From Anastrepha obliqua (lineage: Eukaryota; Arthropoda; Insecta; Diptera; Tephritidae), in the NCBI RefSeq assembly GCF_027943255.1, contig NC_072894.1, positions 62,189,601-62,253,600 on the forward strand: a DNA stretch of 64,000 bases, written 5' to 3'. The notes beneath the pieces are model-generated. The model was not told where the DNA came from, did no database searches, and worked only from the letters and a program-made list of their open reading frames with translations. This document shows positions 12,358-23,423 of the stretch, in pieces; positions within the stretch are counted from its first letter, which is position 1, and the number at the start of each line of letters is the position of its first letter. The position numbers and the translations under genes are program-made.

Positions 12358-12572
12358 CCATAGCCGCGGTCGCCGTAATCGAAGGGGTTGGTACGTGACC
12401 AGCATTCGATTGTGCTCGTATTCAAAACTCCAGGCTTGGAAGGCCAAGTAGTAGAAACAGTTTTTTCTAATAGTGGTCGGTCTTCGCCAGGCAATGACAA
12501 GCCTCCGAGTGTATCTCTCCCACGAAAAAAGCTTCTCTTGAAAAACCGTTCTGACGTTGTAAGTCCCTCCAT
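12358..12572 (+). mobile_element. tRNA-derived SINE copy
   Basis: The plus-strand copy starts with a degraded head (CATAGCCGCGGTCGCCGTAA) and keeps the body words TTTTTTCTAATAGTGGTCGG and CAATGACAAGCCTCCGAGTG. It ends near GTAAGTCCCTCCATTTGCG, so the tail is missing. Box B is not recognisable. Confidence 0.75.
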
Positions 12573-13949
12573 TTGCGTGATACGGTTTTATCATTTTTCA
12601 TTTTAATTTCTAAAAATTGTTAAATTTCAACATTTCTGTTTTGACTTTGCATACGGATCTCACACAGAATATCTTATAATAAAATTTTTGAATTTACAAT
12701 GAGAACTAATTTCAATCCATTTCTAGAACTTCCGATTAAAGCTCGATGCACCAGTGACATACATATGCACATGCATTTAAATATACATATATGCACATAA
12801 GCATTACCACATTGTTATTAGCACTCATTGCCGCTTCACAAAACAGCGCTTAGTATTTATAAATGCGAGAAATCTACACTCGTACGAGTATTTAAACAAT
12901 AAATTTCTCTTGTATTATTTAGAGTTGTCATGCAGTTTAATTGATTTTGTTATAACATTTGTTGCCAATGTCCATACATTTCCCCACAGCATTCGCACCA
13001 ACTGCGAATTGTTACCATGTATTTACAAATGTACTCATACAAAAGCAAGCTTACATGTGCACACATACATATGCACGACTCCCAATATATATACAATAAA
13101 TAGGTGCATTTATAGTATGTTTGTGTGGGCTGGCATGCATGCAAGTTGCTTATAAGCCTTGCTATCCAGACTGGCCACATTTTCCCTATTTGTTGCTGAA
13201 TCGCATGCGAAACAATCGTATGAGGAGGCTGTCAGTTCAATTAGTGTCAAACATACAGTCACTACGTTTCGAGAATCCCAATGAGAAAGCTGAAAGTGAG
13301 ATGATCTTGGGCAGTATAGCGTGTCATGCCACTCTGCTTTACAAGGTTTTTTCGCGTGAAGTTTAGTAAAAATATTACAAACTCCAACATAATTCAATTG
13401 GTAACATGGAAATGCCAGTTAGTTTTCATGAAGGTATTTTGCGGAGTGTTCGCTAAGATCACTGTTTACTGAAAAATCGGTGACATTACAGTCAATTTGG
13501 AGGAGCATCGCTGAAATAGATACCGAAAACAAAGTCTGGCAAGATTTGATTGACAATATGTGCCACTATAAGCCCAACCAACGCGACTACATAAATGAAA
13601 TTATTTCCCCTATGTAACGAAAATGTTTGTCTTTTTTTTTATATTAGCAGGATGAGAAGAAAATAATGTAAAATTTAATATTACTTGTTCTTGACGATAT
13701 ATGCACCTTTAAGTTCAAGAAAAATCTCAGATCTTTCATAGTTTATAGTATCCAATCTCAGATCTTTCATAGTATAGCATTCGCTTTCCTGATCATTGCA
13801 GTGTATACCAAGCCGAAATCTTTGTTATCTCAGAAAGTGATAAATAGAAGAGTAGTGACAAAGAATTCTTCCGTTACTCCGATATACAGGTAGCTTTGAA
13901 ATCACTTTTATCATGTAAATACCCGTCTAAGACAGTAAAAGAGAAGAAA

Positions 13950-14510
13950 AATTATTAAAAATGCTTAGACAGTATTTTTCGATTATTATTCTGGGTGCCC
14001 GGACATAGTAACATTAAAGATAACTGTAAGGCAGATGCGTTAGCTACATTGGGCTCCTCGCTTCAAATTAGTCAGTTAGTTAGGCCACATACAAACTTTT
14101 TATACTTAGAAACACCATTACTGTTGTAAATTTCAACTGGAAATAGTTAAACACCTGCACTATCAGTAAACAAACGTGGTCGGAATGGAACATGGGTCGC
14201 ACTAAGAGTCTACTTAAATTCAGTAGGAAGGATCTAAGAATCGCAGTAGGTGTCTTATCTGGGCATTCCCTAAGACATGCCATTAGTTTAGGGGCACCAT
14301 CCAACGACTTTTGTAGAAGCTGTCAAGATATAGAAGAGGAAGAGGCAGTCGAACACCTTCAATGCAGGTGGATGGCTCTGTGTAAAAGCCGGTTGCTATT
14401 ACTCGATCTCGCGTTTCTGGACAACATTGCGGATGTTGCGAACCTCACACTAGCTAATATAGCCAGCTCTTCACAAATCAAACAATGGTTTAGAGAGGAC
14501 CAAGTATAGT
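13950..14510 (+). mobile_element. Non-LTR retrotransposon RNase H and C-terminal tail
   Basis: Shifted frames give WVPGHSNIKDNCKADALA, the last RNase H motif (WVPGHxxIxGNExADxLA) with the aspartate-containing end kept. This is followed by an open 105-residue frame, SLLKFSRKDLRIAVGVLSGH, and then CRSCQDIEEEEAVEHLQCRW, a zinc knuckle-like tail. This layout is typical of I/Jockey-type ORF2. The upstream RT part is absent. Confidence 0.7.
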
Positions 14511-14939
14511 AGGGATTGGTTTGTTCCGGTGGTACCACAAGGCGCTTCTAATTCGCCTAGGTGCGTCGAAGGACAGCCACTTCACATAACCACCTTACCT
14601 AAATGGACAGAAATAGACAGGTTGAAACTCCTTTTCAGTTTTGTATTTAGTGTATCGGCTGTTGTTTTTGACTGCATAAGAACTATCGATATCTGTCACT
14701 ATGGTTTGAGAGGAACTGTTCCAGAAGTTCATAGTTATGGTAAATGCTGAGCGCTATCAAACCATGCTGACTGAATTTTTGTTTCGAAAAATTAATCAGC
14801 TAAACATTTCCGACATTTGGTTCTAAAAAACGGCAGCGCAACTTGCAATACAGTTGCTTAACAATCGTTTTATTGCAATATTCAAGCCACCATTGATGCC
14901 ATATGTTCAGATTTTTCCAAAAAGTATATGAAAAAAATA

Positions 14940-16251
14940 CAGGGTGGCTGATGAATTTTGCTACATTAATAAACTCAAATAACTTTTTTTTTAGTGTATG
15001 GAATTCATTTATTTTTTTTTTCAAGTTGAAGGTCATTAAATTTTATTAAATGTAGCTTAACTAGTTTTAAAAATAATTGAATTTAAATGCCCCCCATGCT
15101 CGTTGACACAAGTGCAGCATCTTAGTAAAAAGTTGTTCATTGCTGCTTTGAGAGTTGCGACAGGAATAGCCGCAATTGTTGCCCGAATGGATTGTTTTAG
15201 TTCATCCAAATTTGTTGGCTTTGTTTTATAAACTTCTTGTTTACATAAGCCCCACAAGAAACAGTCAGGTGCAGTAAGGTCAGGCGACCTGGGGGGCCAA
15301 CGAAATTCGGAGTTTCTTGAAATCAGTTTATTGGGAAATTTTCGTCGCAACTCTGTCATAACAGTCTGGGCTATGTGAGACGTTGCCCCATCTTGTTGAA
15401 ACCACACAGAGTTGAAAGGAATTCTCTTTCGGCGTAGTTCTGGATAGAAAAATTCTTTCAGCATTTTCAAATAACGGTCTCCAGTAACCGTAACGGTGTG
15501 ACCATTTTCTTCAAAAAAATAAGGCCCGACAATACAGCGTGAAGAAACCGCACACCACACTGTCACGCGAAGAGGATGCAATTCCGTCTCGTGGAGTATC
15601 TGTGGGTTAGAAGTACTCCATATTCGACAATTTTGTTTGTTCACATTGCCGTTTAAATCGAAATGGGCCTCATCAGACATGAAAAGGCAGATTAACATGT
15701 TTTGGTCTTCTTCCACCATTTGCAGGATCTTCTGGCAAAATTCCAAGCGAATCGGCAAGTCTGTTGTATTCAGTTTGTTAACCATTTGAATTTTGTAGGG
15801 AAATAAGTCTAAATCTTTGTGCATTATTGTTTGCAAAGACTGTCGGCTGACACCAAGTTGAGCAGATAAGCTTCTTGTTGAAACCCTTGGATTGCTTTGT
15901 ATAGCTGCAGCTACAGCAGCGATCGTTTCTTCCGTCCGAACTGGTGGGTTTCGATGATAAGGCCTTCTTGCGACTGTTCCTTGCTCAGCAAAATTATTCA
16001 CCAGTCTCATTATGGTCCATCTGCTCGGGGGATCGTCGCCAAACATCCGCCTGTACTCTCTCTGTACCAAAACTACGGACTCCAGTGCGTGATAGCGGCG
16101 GACTATCCAAATTCTTGTTTGCGTGTCCCAGTTATCCATTTTAATAAATTTTAAAGATCAATCTGCAAATTAAAACAAAAATGGAACAGATAACTTAAAA
16201 AGAAAAAGTTATTCAATTTTTTTTTGGTAGCGGCTTTCATCAGCCACCCTG
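14940..16251 (-). mobile_element. Intact DD41D (rosa-type) mariner element, 1,312 bp
   Basis: It is flanked by TA on both sides (14938-14939 and 16252-16253). Both ends start CAGGGTGGCTGATGAA as inverted repeats; similarity continues with mismatches through GCTAC and an AATAACTTTTT block. The only gene inside is an uninterrupted 360-codon transposase. Length, TA duplication and full open frame suggest a recent arrival. Confidence 0.92.
15057..16139 (-). CDS. DD41D mariner transposase, 360 aa, apparently intact
   Basis: A cut-and-paste transposase acting in the nucleus on its own terminal repeats. The N-terminal part (about 1-110) has two helix-turn-helix regions (WTIMRLVNNFAEQGTV and STRSLSAQLGVSRQSLQTIM). 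Catalytic blocks are FMSDEAHFDLNG (first D), SVWFQQDGATSH (second D) and WPPRSPDLTAPDCFLWG (third D). I count 41 residues between the second and third aspartates, which defines the DD41D clade. The start ATG at 16139 is the first in frame, 112 bp inside the right end. No stop or frameshift was found. Confidence 0.92.
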   Translation of the reverse strand: MDNWDTQTRIWIVRRYHALESVVLVQREYRRMFGDDPPSRWTIMRLVNNFAEQGTVARRPYHRNPPVRTEETIAAVAAAIQSNPRVSTRSLSAQLGVSRQSLQTIMHKDLDLFPYKIQMVNKLNTTDLPIRLEFCQKILQMVEEDQNMLICLFMSDEAHFDLNGNVNKQNCRIWSTSNPQILHETELHPLRVTVWCAVSSRCIVGPYFFEENGHTVTVTGDRYLKMLKEFFYPELRRKRIPFNSVWFQQDGATSHIAQTVMTELRRKFPNKLISRNSEFRWPPRSPDLTAPDCFLWGLCKQEVYKTKPTNLDELKQSIRATIAAIPVATLKAAMNNFLLRCCTCVNEHGGHLNSIIFKTS

Positions 16252-16360
16252 TATATGCCATGAAATTTTTCTACCAGATTATAATGAAAAAAATTCACTC
16301 CAATAATATTTTTGTTTTGTATTATGTTTTAAGCTCTCAAATCACCCGATGCATATGATT

Positions 16361-16500
16361 GGTCCTAACATCCTTTGTTGGGTGTTTCCTCCAACTCCTC
16401 CTCCAATTTGTGGTGAACGTATTGATGCTGTGCCACAGTTATACGCAGAAATATACTTATCAGTTTAGCATTGCCAGTCCAGAGGCGATCTCTATTAGAA
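16361..16500 (-). mobile_element. SINE remnant, strongly diverged
   Basis: It keeps GTTGGGTGTTTCCTCCAACT, CAATTTGTGGTG and GAGGCGATCTCTATTAGAAT, the order of the SINE body seen at 31128-31448. The tRNA-like head is missing. Confidence 0.55.
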
Positions 16501-16904
16501 TCATTATACAAGAAATACTGGTTAAAAACTCAAAATTTAAACCAACCTCCAGTTCATATTTAACCTACTAAATTACTTTTAACGGTTTCTTTGGATTGGC
16601 ATTATTCTTTGAGTAGAAAGTATAAAAAAAAAAAAAATAAACAATCACGCGATGTTTGTCTCGCTTGTGTATTATCGGGATTGTGTGTGGTTGAAATTTG
16701 GCCACCTCTGAATCTTATCTTTCCACATCCTGCATTTCGGAAATTTGTGTGTCGGGATTTCGTCATACACCTTCCAAATATGATTTTTGCAAATATATTT
16801 CCGACAGGGATGAACATATTTTGCTATTGGTGCTTTATGCACCAATATTCATATGTGAAGGGTGTTTTTAAGGAGCCTTAGAACTTAAACTGATAGTACA
16901 AAAG

Positions 16905-17225
16905 AGAAATATTGAATGCATTTTATTTATTCAGGTAGATAATTTTATAGCATTTATTTTTTGATGATGATATTGCACATATGTATATCCGCCGCGGCTA
17001 CGAGTTACGAGGTCTATTCGGTCAGTTCAATTTTTGACTACTTTTTCGAAAAAATCTGGACGTATGGCGTCAATGGTGGATTGAATATTTTAATAAATCT
17101 ATTGTTAAGCGCGCTGTATGCCAGTTGCTCTATTTTGTTCGAACCAAATGCTGGTGACGTTTAGTTGATTAATTTTTGGAAACAAAAATTCAGTCAGCAT
17201 GGCTCCATAGCTCTCGCCTTTTAAC
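16905..17225 (-). mobile_element. Short mariner-like fragment, family M3
   Basis: The third copy of the truncated segment, reading AMLTEFLFPKINQLNVTSIW then FEQNRATGIQRA on the minus strand. The plus strand shows the shared words CCGCCGCGGCTACGAGTTAC and AAGCGCGCTGTATG. Confidence 0.65.
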
Positions 17226-17966
17226 GTAACGGCAGCTCCTTCCTCATTTCGAAACAACTAAGGACCGATGATGCCGCCAGTGCTCTATGAACTTTGCGAA
17301 CAGATTTCATTATTTCAAAGTAAACTTCCAAAATTTGGAAGCGTTATTCTGGCATTAAGGGATTCATGATGACTTGCCAAACCTTAAAAATTAAAAAAAA
17401 AAACCAACCCTTTCGGCTGCGGCAACCTCCAAACCTTACTGAACAGAAGGGTCAGCACAATGTGCCAATCTCACCTGTCAAACCTGTCGATATCGATAGC
17501 TCTCATATAGCTAAAAAAACACCCGATATATAGAATGCTGAATATATGTATTAAAAGTATATTCAGGCTAGCTACTTGCATATTAACTATGAGCCATATT
17601 GTCTGAAACATTACAAGTTAGTATGTAATTTGTAATTCTATTAGTTACTTGCATGGTAGAATACAGTGTAAAATTAATATTTATTGATGGTTGAATTGTT
17701 TCATGTCGTTAATATTATATTTCAGTAGATACTAGTTACTAATATGCCTGTACCTCTGTTTCCATTACTCCCCACATTCAAGACTGTCTAATATGAGCCT
17801 TTATGGACAATGCGCCATTGTCCAGGTACTTGCAATCTGACATAGTTGCTTGGTCGCATGATGTTGTAATTTGACTTGGTATTACGCTTTTCGCAAATTG
17901 CTACAAGAGGTAATATACGCAAATGAAGTTCAGGCGAACAGAAGCTTCACAATATGGATATATATA

Positions 17967-18259
17967 ATTGGCACGTACACCCGTTTTGGGTGTTTGGCCG
18001 AGCTCCTCCTCCTATTTGTGTCGTGCCTCCTGATGTTGTTCCACAAATGGAGACCTACAGTTTCAAACCGACTCCGAACGGCAGATATTTTCCATGAGGC
18101 GGTTTTTCATGGCAGAATTACACTCAGAGGATTGTTATTGCCAGCCGAGAGGCGACCGCTGTTAAATAAATTCTTCTCCATTTTGGTGTTTCACGGATAC
18201 TCGAACCTACGTACTTCAAATAGCAGTCTCGCAGCAGCCCATTCGGCTACGGCGGCGCA
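17967..18259 (-). mobile_element. tRNA-derived SINE, near full length
   Basis: It runs from the tail (AATTGGCACGTACACCC), through GTTTGGCCGAGCTCCTCCTC and the body, to the tRNA-like head CATTCGGCTACGGCGGCGC. Box B is altered (reverse complement of ATACTCGAACC). Orientation is opposite to the copy at 12358. Confidence 0.85.
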
Positions 18260-18589
18260 GCTTCACAATACTAATGTATTATTATACTAAATATAAATAA
18301 CTGTAATATATTAAATTCTTAAAAAAAAACCGTAATCGCAAGGACTTTTTTCATTTTTGTGAAAAAATAATTTTAGTGGTAGAATTGCACTGAAAAAAAT
18401 ACACCTTGTTTCACATGCTTTATATTGCAGTTCGGAATATAATTTGCGATCTGCGGTTCATTAAAACCAACAGACTACATAGATATGAATATATACCATA
18501 CATTTATAAAAATAGCTAATGGTACATTCTTGTAATGAAAAAACTTCTCTTCCGATGACCGCAAAAAAGTGTCTTCAAGAACGAAATTG

Positions 18590-18775
18590 GCGCAGCCATC
18601 GATCAAATACAGGCCCATAAAATCGAAAGTGGACTGAAAAAATGTGTCCATCGCATCGACTACTGCAAAGCTTGGCGTTAAAGTTATTTAAGTCAAATCA
18701 AACCGTAAGGACTGCACTTTCAAGTAAAAGAACACAAATTTCAAGTTACAAACGTTAGATGGCCCACCCTATATA
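18590..18775 (+). mobile_element. Mariner transposase C-terminal remnant
   Basis: The translation AIDQIQAHKIESGLKKCVHR then IDYCKAW matches the mariner C-terminus (IxxVLxxWVDRMxYCKASRG). It ends in AGATGGCCCACCCTATA, the same terminus as the copy ending near 54464. Confidence 0.6.
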
Positions 18776-18778
18776 AAG

Positions 18779-19262
18779 GATGATTTTTTAAGAGCTATAG
18801 GAAAGTTTTTCAAAGAAACACACGTAAACTTCAGAAAAATGCATGCATTTTTATTTAAATCGATAGTACAGTCCATATAATTTAAGGCTTGAAGATTATT
18901 TCATGCAAATGTTGATCGCGACTGCGCTTCAAATTGTCCATCCGCTTAGTCCAATTTTGACATACTCTTTCCAATGTTTCGGTCGCTATCTCACATATAA
19001 ATGCTTTAATGTTGTCTTCCAATGCGTTAATTGAATCGGGCTTGTCTGAATAGACATAAGCTTTAACATAGCCCCAGAAAAAATAATCTAAAGGCGTCAT
19101 ATCGCACGATCTGGGTGGCCAATTGACAGTCCCGAAATGTTCACCGAACTCGCATGTGTGTGGCATGTGGCACCGCCTTGCTGAAACCACGTGCCATGCA
19201 AGTCAAGCTCTTGCATTTTGGGCAAAAAAAAGTTGGATATCATTTCACGGTAGCGCTCACCA
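18779..19262 (-). mobile_element. Mariner remnant, broken by a foldback arm
   Basis: The right-hand terminal repeat reads AAGGATGATTTTTTAAGAGC. On the minus strand an open frame of 102 residues carries VNWPPRSCDMTPLDYFFWGY then VKAYVYSDKPDSINALEDNI, the third catalytic block and C-terminus. The rest is lost where foldback sequence begins at about 19270. Confidence 0.75.
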
Positions 19263-19269
19263 ATATAGC

Positions 19270-19753
19270 CAAAAAGTAGTTGAAAATGTTTTATTTTGCA
19301 AAAAACAAAAAGTGCGAAATAGGTTTTTAACTCAAAAATTCATTGCTCAAAAACAACTTATTTTAGCTACTGGGTATTCAGCTCAATTGAAGTTTGAGGT
19401 GTCGTCTTGATTTGGAAAAAAGTTAAAAAAATACATATTTTGAAATATTGAATTTCGAAAAAATTTCGCACTTTTTCTTTTTTTGCCATTGACAATCATT
19501 TTGAACACAGAATCATTAAAATCAGTTAATGTTTGACTAAGTTATGAGGAATTAAAAAAATGTTCTTATATAAATAAAAAAGTCGATTTTGAGCCGAAAA
19601 ACAAAATTGCCGATAAATCCTGAAAAAAAAATTTTTCGGACGAACAAAAAAATACGTGTCTCATTATTTTGACCATAGAGCAACATATTTGAGTGACATC
19701 GAAATCGAAGAACATGTCCCTAATAGCCCGGCTGAATTGAAATGGAAAGCATC
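19270..19753 (+). mobile_element. Solo arm of the foldback element
   Basis: About 480 bp that match one arm of the large foldback at 41941-49868, including CTCAAAAACAACTTATTTTA, the AAATTTCG run, CAAAATTGCCGATAAATCC and ATTTTGACCATAGAGCAAC. It ends with GGAAAGCATC, the shared terminus. It shows the family is dispersed and that half-units can stand alone. Confidence 0.8.
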
Positions 19754-20295
19754 AATTATGTAAGTACGAGTAAAGCTGTAGTGCGATTCACTAGCACATT
19801 TTAACAATATTCGCGTTGTTTTCTTTTCTTAACCCCAACTTTAAATATTTTGCTATTCGTTAACGCATTTCATAACGATAATCGATAAAACCAAATCAGG
19901 TGTTTGGTTATATTAACAAAAACGGGAAGATGCGAATACGCCCTTTGAGGATTTGGCTTATCACTTATCGCGTCGAGAAGAGATAATGAAACCTCAAACA
20001 GTGGATCGATGTTTGCTCCGGGATATGGACAATCCTTTTCATTTGGCTGCGGAGGAGGTTAACTCCAGACTTGACTGAGGACAGTTTGACAGTCATGCCA
20101 GAGGTCTCAGAATAACACCGATTTCGACTAAAAAACCGGTAAATCTTATAATCTTCAAGAAAATTTAATTGTAAACTTTGCCTTATATAACAAGGTTCTA
20201 GTTGCACTGCAATTTTTTGCAACTTGACGTGATCAACGACGCGTAGGGGAACAACAGGGAATATCCATGAGCCAGTCGTCCGTCAGCCGAAGCAT

Positions 20296-20970
20296 ACGAG
20301 GTGTGTTCAAAAAATATCGCGAACTTTGTGTTTTTTCAAAAATTATTTATTTATTCATTATATATTTTGTCCCCTTCAAAGTAATCCCCATTAGATATTA
20401 TGCACTTGTGCGTTTTTTTCAATCGTCGAAGCTTTTCAAAAAATCATTTTTTTTTATCTTGTTCAGCTCCTCCTTCGATGCCGTCTTTATCTCGCAAATC
20501 GTAGCGTAGCGTCGTCCTTTCATGGGCCTCTTCAGTTTCGGGAACAAGAAAAAGTCACAGGGGGCCAGATCTGGGGAATACGGTGGCTGTGGTATCATTA
20601 GTGTGTTGTTTTTGGCCAAAAAGTCGCGCACAATCAACGATGTGTGAGCAGGGGCGGTATCGTGATATAAGAGCCAATTTTTATTATTCCACAAATCCAG
20701 GCTTTTCTGGCGGATTGCTTCGCGCAAATTCCGCATAACTTACAGGTAATATTCCTTACCCTGTGGCAAGAGCTCACGATGCACAATGATGATGATGCCC
20801 CTGCAATCGAAGAAAACGGCAAGCAAAACTTTTACATTCGACCGAACTTTTTCGGTCTCGGTTCGTGGGGCAGCTTCCACGTCATAACAACAAACCCACG
20901 ATTCGTCACCAGTTATGACGCGGATAGAGCCCAACATCTCATTAGCAATATTCATGCGATCCATCTATAT
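20296..20970 (-). mobile_element. Mariner remnant, 5'-truncated
   Basis: The right terminal repeat is ACGAGGTGTGTTCAAAAAAT. Two minus-strand frames hold ITGDESWVCCYDVEAAPR (first catalytic D), LLYHDTAPAHTSLIVRDFL (second D) and PPYSPDLAPCDFFLFPKLKR (third D), separated by a stop near 20740. The N-terminal DNA-binding domain is missing. Confidence 0.8.
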
Positions 20971-21584
20971 CTGAATACGATAAACTGTGCCGCCTTGATG
21001 CATAAATGTGTCTGTACCTATGTAATTCCAGTTTATTGAAAGTATTACAAGCATTGTGTAATACTCAACTTATGTGTACCGTTAGAGCCCATACACATTG
21101 CACTCATATTAATATATTAATATATGCATGTATGTATACGTATTTGCGTGAGTACATAAATATTATATGAATGATAATGATTTTGTTGCATAGTTCTCTT
21201 ACTATTTATAAGGAATCATGCATTCAATAGGGCTGAAGGAAGGCAAACTGATATTTGAAATTTATGTCTCCCTTGCCCATTGTTCGGAAATGTAATAATT
21301 GAATATTTTAAAAATCCTAAATACATGGAATATATTATTTCGGATTATATTGCTTCGTATTGAATTTCAACCCAGATTCGATAAAAGCGTATGAAGGTAT
21401 GCCTATTTATGTTCATTGGAATGCCTGTCCAAAACCTGTGGCAGTTTCTCCAATGGAATTTTTTAAATTCATTACACTCCAGCCAAAAAAATCGTCACCA
21501 GTTTTGTATGGGAATTATAAAATGTGTTATAAAGGGTGGTTAAATTTCAAGGGCCGATGTTGAATGTGAACCACACCTAAACTT

Positions 21585-21810
21585 CAACGCCACCGTTGGA
21601 CTTCTTTCTTTGGGGTTATTTGAAAGAAAAGGTGTACGTCAATAAGCCAGCAACAATTCTAAAGGTAAAGGATGAGATAATTCGGCAAATTAACGACATA
21701 AAACCTCAATTATGCCTCAGCGTCATCGAAAATTTGGATCATCGGACGGAGGTATGCCGCTGAAGCCGCGGCGGACATTTGGCTGATACTTTGTTCTATA
21801 CGTAATGGAA
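21585..21810 (+). mobile_element. Mariner C-terminal remnant
   Basis: Broken frames give TPPLDFFLWGYLKEKVYVNK and EIIRQINDIKPQLCLSVIEN, then RTEVCR near a CCGCGGCGGACATTTGG tail. This is the third catalytic block and the C-terminus. Nothing upstream matches, so it is a 3' scrap. Confidence 0.65.
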
Positions 21811-23423
21811 TCATACCAGTATTATCATAATGAAGAGTAATGACAAAAATTTCCTAAAAAATTGTATTTTATTCAAAATCAATACCGGCCTGTGAAACTT
21901 AACCACCCAAGGCTTTCGCCATAATATTTCGGAAAAACAATAATATTTGGATGAGCTTGAGTGTTTGTGTAAATACCTCGGAAAATCGAGTTGCTTATAA
22001 ATGAAATTACTTTGTAAAAATATTTTTTTCAAAAATGATTTCAGAAGATAGAAGCGATTTCACTTAAAAGGTTTTAAAAAACAAATAATAGGATTTTTGG
22101 AAGTATTTTCAATATGGTCCAGGTCACGTAAATCTTAATTATTTTTCATAAATAATTAGCCGATGCCGATTAATTCCGATGCAAAAAAGATAAAGATTTT
22201 TTTATGGAGTGTGGGGCACCCTAATGTATGTATTTATGTACATATGTAATATTATGTATACTTTGCATATCTCAATTTAAATTACTATTTAGGCTCGAGG
22301 AGTATTGAGCGCCATTAATTTGTGTGATGCACTCTGATTTATGCACTCATAGCTAATATGTGCCATCAAGCATCTTTATGCATTTGTGCTTGTAACGGGT
22401 TCACTATTAGTAGCGTTAGACTTTTTTGGTATTTTACATCAAAGTTCCTGACGTAATAAAGAGGTAATACCGAAGTTCGTACGCTTCCTGCTTTTTTCAT
22501 GCGAAAGTTTTGATCGAAAAACGATCCATTTAATAGCCGTAATCCTCATGTGCATGTTTACACATATATACATTTATAATTTTTTTGTGAATCTTGCTCC
22601 ATGATGATGATGTATTGAAGGTTATAAATCGGAGCAAAATCAGCTTTCATGACATAAGAGGCAAGTGCCATATCTCTTATGTGAAAATTTGTCTTCAGCG
22701 CGTAATTTTCAGCTAAACGGTTGCAGCCACATTCAAACGCGTCACTGAAAATTGGAGAGAAACGATTTAAGCAAATTTATCGAGCATAAGAAAAAGTTGT
22801 TTATGCCATCTAATTGACACCCTGTGTAGTGTGCCTACATACTTTGCATAACTGTAATTATTACGAGAAATATTTCAATATTTGATCTATGCATGATTAT
22901 GTATAGCCCAGGCGAGCAGTTTTACTTGGTGTTAAACGACATTTCGTTCTTTCAGTTATGTTCTAATAAGTAACGAATATGTATAACAACAACAGAATTA
23001 ACAATTTTGTTATTATTAAATTATATTCAATTATATTATTACAAACGACTTAGTAAGTGTAAGGAAATACGAACAATAGAAACACGACCGTTAGTTTGAC
23101 GACCCGTATTCACCGAAATGTGCAGATAGGTTGCCAGATGGCAATGCACAATTGCCATATAGTATTATATAATATTTACAGCATTTCCTCATCGCCCCAA
23201 ATTCATTCTTATATTATGTATATATGTGCATACATACGTTAAGAATCGAAATTCAATTTGCCAGGTGTGTAGTATCCTTAACTTGTCCCAGTCACGGGCA
23301 TTATAATTATGAAGAATTATAATTATTATTATTGAACAACAGCAACATCAATGTGTATTTGAATTGTATGTTTCGAAAAGAAATAGTATTTATTTCTAAT
23401 TCCTATTTATATATAAATATATA

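Larger units (their letters stand above)
14755..16330 (+). mobile_element. M3 mariner-like fragment, split by a younger mariner
   Basis: The left part (14755-14936) encodes MLTEFLFRKINQLNISDIWF and the right part (16256-16330) matches the rest of the copy at 10715-11010. The inserted DNA between them is the intact DD41D mariner. Removing the insert and one TA restores alignment, which shows the order of insertion. Confidence 0.75.
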
